Part shown: positions 59,286 to 64,000 of the stretch, piece by piece
Numbering within the stretch: position 1 is the stretch's first letter
Layout: the number at the start of each line of letters is the position of its first letter
Source: Caecitellus pseudoparvulus
Taxonomy: Eukaryota; Bigyra: Bicosoecida
Assembly (NCBI GenBank): GCA_965644315.1
Contig: CBFFRQ010000013.1
Coordinates: forward strand, 919,775-983,774
DNA length: 64,000 nucleotides
Direction: 5' to 3'
The notes under the pieces: generated by a model
Told to the model about the DNA's origin: nothing
The model's input: the letters and a program-made list of their open reading frames with translations, nothing else
Databases searched by the model: none
Made by a program: the position numbers and the translations under genes

Positions 59286-59771
59286 TTAATTGCTGATTCT
59301 ATCCATTTTATATGTTATTTCAACGTCTATGTTTTCATTTATATCACTTTTAACGGATACATTCCAAGTTGGAAAATTACCAGCGCTTGAAACTGTCATA
59401 ACCTTACTTAATGTAATTTGTCCATAGTTTTTAGCGGCTTCAGCTTCCATAAATATACGCCCTATAGTTGTATCCACGCCTGAAGCAGAAGCAGGAACTG
59501 TCATTCTACCAAATACAACAGCTGTTGTTTGTCCTGGTCCGTCTATTACTAAATTAATAGTAGCACTTAAAACATACGTTCCTGTTTGATATGATTCAAT
59601 GGGGATAACAGCATCCATAGCAAACGTTTTCCAGGTGTTAGCGGTGAAAACATCATTAAGAGCTATTTTATAACTTTGAAATTTTGACGTTCTTTCGTAT
59701 AATTGCCCGTAATTTATGCCGTGATATTGTGATATTCCTGCTCTTAATTGTTCTATCCTATTATTACTCAT
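59286..59771 (-). CDS. Unknown virus-type protein, 161 residues
   Basis: An intact A+T-rich frame from the ATG at 59771 (MSNNRIEQLRAGISQYHGIN). It lies directly upstream of the DUF5754-like gene with a 19-bp gap, as in compact viral genomes. The sequence is rich in beta-forming segments (SYQTGTYVLSATINLVIDG, AVVFGRMTVPAS, NFPTWNVSVKSDI, DVEITYKMD) with few charged clusters, no Cys, no membrane helix and no signal peptide. This looks like a small beta-sandwich, possibly a virion component such as a minor capsid or fibre domain, but I do not recognise the family. Base composition is entirely unlike the surrounding genome. Confidence 0.65.
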   Translation of the reverse strand: MSNNRIEQLRAGISQYHGINYGQLYERTSKFQSYKIALNDVFTANTWKTFAMDAVIPIESYQTGTYVLSATINLVIDGPGQTTAVVFGRMTVPASASGVDTTIGRIFMEAEAAKNYGQITLSKVMTVSSAGNFPTWNVSVKSDINENIDVEITYKMDRISN

Positions 59772-59869
59772 ATTCAATTCTCTAATTGTTTTAATTTCGT
59801 TATTAGTTACAGAAAATATCTGAATTGGATTTCCTCCATTGTTACAAAAAAAGGCGTGTTGTGAGCTGG

Positions 59870-59927
59870 TTAGGGTTAGGGTTAGGGGTAGGGTTAGGGT
59901 TAGGGTTAGGGTTAGGGTTAGGGTTAG
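59870..59927 (+). repeat. Interstitial telomeric array
   Basis: About nine and a half TTAGGG units with one variant (TTAGGGG TAGGG), oriented toward the chromosome end. It is bordered on the left by the viral island and on the right, four bases later, by TCAATGCATTGCA (59932-59944). Confidence 0.92.
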
Positions 59928-60542
59928 CTACTCAATGCATTGCAGATTGCCTCCATGCAGGCTACATCATGGTACAGCTTGGGCTTGGACATGTGGTGCC
60001 ACCTGCGCCACAACAGAATGCAGTGACACAGACACCACGACGGCACCGCTTGCACGGCTTTGCGACTAGCACAGACTCGTGTCCGTTGTATAAGTCGCCG
60101 TCTGTCTTGGCGCTTCAGCGCCCGCCCCGGTGGGATGGTCTTGAGGTGTAGGTCCAGGTCTCGGTCCACTCTTGTCTTGTCCGTCCAGTCCAGTCTCGTC
60201 CGTCTCGGTCCGATGTCCAGGGGTGGAGACCCGACTTGCTTGGCTTGGGTGGCGGTGTGGGCTGGAGGATATGGACTCGACACGGACTGGGTGTTGCTGA
60301 GATGCAAGCACACGACCCAGCCCGGCTGTCCCTTCGGCTCAGGTTTGGGGGCGGCCTCACAGATCTTGCTGCAAGTGCCTTCCCCTTCCACTGAGCCGAG
60401 TCCTGATGTGTTGGTATCGATGTTGGGTTGGTGATGGTGAGGTTGGGTTGGACTTTCCAATGTCCGATGTCAGCTATGTGCGTCGGTCGCGACACAAAGC
60501 TTCAGTCATGTGTGGCACAGGGAGTATGCCCCCACAGGTGAC
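59928..60542. other. Subtelomeric sequence 3' of the terminal ORF
   Basis: A 615-bp G+C-rich stretch. It contains a run of short degenerate repeats of the form GTCTCGTCC / GTCCAGTCC (60140-60215). A - strand frame of 178 codons (60460-59924) is open but featureless. It could be a 3' exon of the neighbouring gene, because a GTAAGT donor sits at that gene's stop codon. Confidence 0.45.
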
Positions 60543-62789
60543 TTACATCAGGCGTCCACCCATCTGCCCGATCGAGATGTGGGGCACATCCTTGACCTTG
60601 GGCAGGCGACCCTCGCCGTCTTCAGGCACCAGCCGCTTGAGGGGGTCCTTGACCTCAGCCTCCAGGGTGGCGGCCTGCTGTCGGGTCATCCGCCCATGAG
60701 GCATGGCCACCCTTGTGCCCTTGCCAGCGATGAGGGTCTGGGGGTGCACGGTGCCGTCGGTGGCCTTGTGAGGCAGGGGGGGGAAGTCATCTCGGAGAGA
60801 CTGGAGTGCCCCTCGAAGCCTGTCCCGGAAGGGTGCTGGACTGCCCGCCTCGGGTGTGGTCCAGATCCGGTACAAGACGTTGATGCCTTCGGCTGCCAGC
60901 CGGGTCATGCACTTGTGCAGGGGCAGCTCGTCATGGAGGTCAGGGATGTCGGGGTTCCACAGCACCAGCTTGCCTCGATCATGGTCGACGAGGATGAGCT
61001 GCAGATGGGCCGTGTTGTCGGTCCACACCTCTCGAAGTGCGAAGGCATACAGCACTCCGTCGAGGTGCCCCTCTTGGTCACCCTCTTCATCAACCTGGCT
61101 GGGGTCGACGCCGGCCTGGCCAAGGTCATCATGCCCGGCTGGGGCACGGTACCCTTGGTTGATGCGGTCGATGAGCAGGTGCAGGCCGGGAAGCAGGACT
61201 GGTGGTGTACCTGGGGCCAGGAAGGTGTCATCCGGCGAGTGCTGGTGCAGCATGTTGCGGAAGACGGCCACCCGTTGCCCGTCTGAGCGGAAGGGGGAGG
61301 GTGGCTTCTGGCCGACGTCCATGATGTCCGAGCTGGACGAGTCACTGACCACCCCCTCCAGCTGCCTGACCATGTGCTTGAAGGCAAGCTGGGCAGCGTT
61401 GATGGTGGCTGCATGCTGGAGTAGGAGGAGGTCCCCAGCCTCGAAGACCCTCTCCCCTGCTGCCGTCTCGAGACAGGCCTGGACACAGGCCCGCCCCCCC
61501 ACGTTAGAGTACACGTGGGTCGATGACAGCAGGTCGGCCAGAGGGCCAGGCTTGATGGGGTACTCGGCCAGGTGCTCGGGTGTCCGCACACTGTCATGAA
61601 GAGGCACCACCCTTGTGATCACCTCCCATGCTGCTGCTGCAGACGGCCGATACCGGTGCACCTCGGGGCTTGCCTCGCCCGACGGGGTGGGGGACGGCCA
61701 CTTGCGGTCGACGCCCCGCTGCACCCTTGATGAAGGCAACATGGCATGCACCACAGGGGTGGTGACGGTATCTTTGGGTGAGCCTTGGGTGGCAGGTGGT
61801 GAGGTTGGTCGAGGTGCAGGTGGCCGGACGTTCTTGATGAAGACGTCCTCGAAGGTGAGGGATCGTCCGGCTGACTTGCCCTTTCCTCGCTTGCCTCGAC
61901 GGGTCTTCTTCTTCTTCGGTGCCTTGTCGAGCTGAGTGTCAGTCCAGGTCGATGGTGTCTTGGTGTCGACAGGTGCATCACCCTCGGAGGGGACGGATTG
62001 TCTGACACTGGGACGGACGGCTTGGGCTGGCACGGGGCCATGGTCGAAGTGGGACCTAACGAGGCACATGACCTTGGCAACATCACCTGACTGGCAGGCG
62101 ATTTCGGTTGCTTCCTTGGTCACTTGGTGGGCCACTTGGATGGCGGTGGGGTGGGCCTTCACCTTCACTTTCGCCTTCGCCGATGCGAACTGCTTGGTGT
62201 TGGTGTAGGCCACGGCGACGAACCCACCTTGGCCGACTCGAATGGCGAAGTCGTCCTCTTGAGCAGCAAGAATGCGAAGTTGACGTGCCACTGTTGGTGA
62301 ATCACCCTCACTTCCGAGCGTGACGAGGATGGTTGGCGATCCGGTGGGTCCCTGGCGCAGGGCCGCATTGGCGTTGCCGAATTCCGCACTCAGCCCTGGG
62401 ATCAGCCGTTCGGCGGCTTCCCCATAGACCTCGAGCCACATGTCCCGTGCCGAAGATGAACTATCATGATCAGTCTTGGGCAGGGGTCCTCCAAGCTCGA
62501 AGGTGCGTGCGGCACCCCGACGTGGCATGTCAGTGAAGACACCTGTTCTGGGGCCGAGCACTTGCTTGCGCTTCAGGCACCCCTCCACGAAGAGGACCCC
62601 CAGGACTTGATCCACTTGGGCGTTCATGATGCTTGTCAATGATGCTTTTGATGTCGATCCCAGGTGCATGCCCCGACCGAGGGCGCAAACTGGGAGCCAC
62701 GGTGCGATGGTGTGCGGAATTCGCACTACCCCGCCCCGGTGCGCACCACCCAACCAGCAAGCACTGTGCAACACCACACTTGGGTGCAC
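60543..62789 (-). CDS. Unknown subtelomeric protein, 748 residues
   Basis: A single long frame, the last gene before the telomere. Residues ~100-260 include a mixed alpha/beta part (PTILVTLGSEGDSPTVARQL, FAIRVGQGGFVAVAYTNTKQ). A basic linker (KAPKKKKTRRGKRGKGKSAG, about 295-315) resembles a nucleic-acid-binding or nuclear signal. The C-terminal half has QRVAVFRNMLHQHSPDDTFL and LQLILVDHDRGKLVLWNPDI. No transposase, reverse transcriptase or helicase motif is present. It may be a subtelomeric family gene or the first ORF of a retroelement whose other parts are missing. The final codons read CTG AT|GTAAGT, a perfect splice donor overlapping the stop, so the true C-terminus may lie in another exon. 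The start codon is uncertain. Confidence 0.6.
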   Translation of the reverse strand: MHPSVVLHSACWLGGAHRGGVVRIPHTIAPWLPVCALGRGMHLGSTSKASLTSIMNAQVDQVLGVLFVEGCLKRKQVLGPRTGVFTDMPRRGAARTFELGGPLPKTDHDSSSSARDMWLEVYGEAAERLIPGLSAEFGNANAALRQGPTGSPTILVTLGSEGDSPTVARQLRILAAQEDDFAIRVGQGGFVAVAYTNTKQFASAKAKVKVKAHPTAIQVAHQVTKEATEIACQSGDVAKVMCLVRSHFDHGPVPAQAVRPSVRQSVPSEGDAPVDTKTPSTWTDTQLDKAPKKKKTRRGKRGKGKSAGRSLTFEDVFIKNVRPPAPRPTSPPATQGSPKDTVTTPVVHAMLPSSRVQRGVDRKWPSPTPSGEASPEVHRYRPSAAAAWEVITRVVPLHDSVRTPEHLAEYPIKPGPLADLLSSTHVYSNVGGRACVQACLETAAGERVFEAGDLLLLQHAATINAAQLAFKHMVRQLEGVVSDSSSSDIMDVGQKPPSPFRSDGQRVAVFRNMLHQHSPDDTFLAPGTPPVLLPGLHLLIDRINQGYRAPAGHDDLGQAGVDPSQVDEEGDQEGHLDGVLYAFALREVWTDNTAHLQLILVDHDRGKLVLWNPDIPDLHDELPLHKCMTRLAAEGINVLYRIWTTPEAGSPAPFRDRLRGALQSLRDDFPPLPHKATDGTVHPQTLIAGKGTRVAMPHGRMTRQQAATLEAEVKDPLKRLVPEDGEGRLPKVKDVPHISIGQMGGRLM

Positions 62790-62850
62790 GAGCGCCTGGA
62801 TTAGGCAATGTTAGCACTTCACAACTTGTGATTAGCTTGACATTTGGAAA

Positions 62851-64000
62851 GTTAGGGTTAGGGTTAGGGTTAGGGTTAGGGTTAGGGTTAGGGTTAGGGT
62901 TAGGGTTAGGGTTAGGGTTAGGGTTAGGGTTAGGGTTAGGGTTAGGGTTAGGGTTAGGGTTAGGGTTAGGGTTAGGGTTAGGGTTAGGGTTAGGGTTAGG
63001 GTTAGGGTTAGGGTTAGGGTTAGGGTTAGGGTTAGGGTTAGGGTTAGGGTTAGGGTTAGGGTTAGGGTTAGGGTTAGGGTTAGGGTTAGGGTTAGGGTTA
63101 GGGTTAGGGTTAGGGTTAGGGTTAGGGTTAGGGTTAGGGTTAGGGTTAGGGTTAGGGTTAGGGTTAGGGTTAGGGTTAGGGTTAGGGTTAGGGTTAGGGT
63201 TAGGGTTAGGGTTAGGGTTAGGGTTAGGGTTAGGGTTAGGGTTAGGGTTAGGGTTAGGGTTAGGGTTAGGGTTAGGGTTAGGGTTAGGGTTAGGGTTAGG
63301 GTTAGGGTTAGGGTTAGGGTTAGGGTTAGGGTTAGGGTTAGGGTTAGGGTTAGGGTTAGGGTTAGGGTTAGGGTTAGGGTTAGGGTTAGGGTTAGGGTTA
63401 GGGTTAGGGTTAGGGTTAGGGTTAGGGTTAGGGTTAGGGTTAGGGTTAGGGTTAGGGTTAGGGTTAGGGTTAGGGTTAGGGTTAGGGTTAGGGTTAGGGT
63501 TAGGGTTAGGGTTAGGGTTAGGGTTAGGGTTAGGGTTAGGGTTAGGGTTAGGGTTAGGGTTAGGGTTAGGGTTAGGGTTAGGGTTAGGGTTAGGGTTAGG
63601 GTTAGGGTTAGGGTTAGGGTTAGGGTTAGGGTTAGGGTTAGGGTTAGGGTTAGGGTTAGGGTTAGGGTTAGGGTTAGGGTTAGGGTTAGGGTTAGGGTTA
63701 GGGTTAGGGTTAGGGTTAGGGTTAGGGTTAGGGTTAGGGTTAGGGTTAGGGTTAGGGTTAGGGTTAGGGTTAGGGTTAGGGTTAGGGTTAGGGTTAGGGT
63801 TAGGGTTAGGGTTAGGGTTAGGGTTAGGGTTAGGGTTAGGGTTAGGGTTAGGGTTAGGGTTAGGGTTAGGGTTAGGGTTAGGGTTAGGGTTAGGGTTAGG
63901 GTTAGGGTTAGGGTTAGGGTTAGGGTTAGGGTTAGGGTTAGGGTTAGGGTTAGGGTTAGGGTTAGGGTTAGGGTTAGGGTTAGGGTTAGGGTTAGGGTTA
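62851..64000 (+). repeat. Terminal telomere, (TTAGGG)n
   Basis: 1150 bp of unbroken TTAGGG units (about 191), G-rich strand toward the right end, reaching the end of the window. No variant repeats are seen. This marks the chromosome end. Confidence 0.99.

Larger units (their letters stand above)
58372..59869. mobile_element. A+T-rich virus-like island (endogenous viral fragment)
   Basis: Composition changes sharply at about 58372, from G+C-rich retrotransposon sequence to strongly A+T-rich DNA. It changes back at about 59855, a few bases before a TTAGGG array. The two identifiable genes are compact, on the - strand and 19 bp apart, and one belongs to a family common in large DNA viruses of protists. 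The left third (58372-58980) has no long ORF. It does have short AAAATATCC-like repeats (58540-58580) and a 28-codon Cys-rich remnant near 58655. It lacks polymerase, integrase, ATPase or major capsid genes, so it is a fragment. A giant virus, virophage or polinton-like origin is possible. Confidence 0.65.

Noticed and set aside
62851-64000. Short-spaced repeat array considered as CRISPR or satellite
   Set aside because: The unit is the simple hexamer TTAGGG with no spacers; it is a telomere. No CRISPR-like array occurs in the window.

Overview
This window is the right end of a eukaryotic chromosome. The last 1.15 kb is an uninterrupted TTAGGG array running 5'->3' off the end. The rest is gene-dense and mostly G+C-rich. 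Introns are short (about 75-110 bp, one of 243 bp), GT-AG, and many genes have none. Gene content points to a flagellated, heterotrophic-type protist: likely ciliary proteins, an anoctamin, a plant-type RanGAP, an organellar elongation factor P, the mevalonate pathway enzyme phosphomevalonate kinase, SRCR receptors and an ecto-apyrase. A G+C-rich genome with TTAGGG telomeres and an A+T-rich virus-like insertion would fit a stramenopile nanoflagellate such as the bicosoecid Cafeteria. That assignment is inference.

Layout. 1-13.5 kb: a partial CFAP92-like gene (-), a membrane-anchored uridine kinase-like gene (-), a GT90 glycosyltransferase (+), a two-domain GT2-type glycosyltransferase (-), an alpha/beta-hydrolase-like membrane protein (+) and EF-P (-). 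The genes alternate in strand and are almost contiguous. 13.5-25 kb: phosphomevalonate kinase, a tandem pair of SRCR membrane proteins, an NTPDase and RanGAP (all +), then an ACAD10/11-type APH-fold kinase (-). 25-39 kb: two + strand genes (one an ankyrin protein), then a - strand block (PDZ protein, EF-hand/CFAP77-like protein, an unknown, anoctamin), then a + strand membrane protein. 39-52.8 kb: a 2.5k-residue EF-hand protein with an MGxxxS N-terminus, and an ankyrin plus Sel1-repeat protein with 18 exact 108-bp repeats.

52.8-64 kb is a composite subtelomere. It holds a telomeric stub between two copies of a ~50-bp repeat; a ~5 kb LINE-type retrotransposon on the - strand with a reading-frame break just before its YADD motif; a 1.5-kb A+T-rich island with virus-type genes (one frameshifted, one apparently intact); a 58-bp interstitial TTAGGG array; a large unknown subtelomeric ORF; and the terminal telomere. 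Both interstitial arrays run directly into the same 13-bp sequence.

The housekeeping genes act in separate pathways, so no operon-like logic is evident. Neighbouring genes share very short divergent promoters or abutting 3' ends. A 9-bp element (ATTTCCGCA or its complement) recurs in 5' leaders and introns well above expectation.
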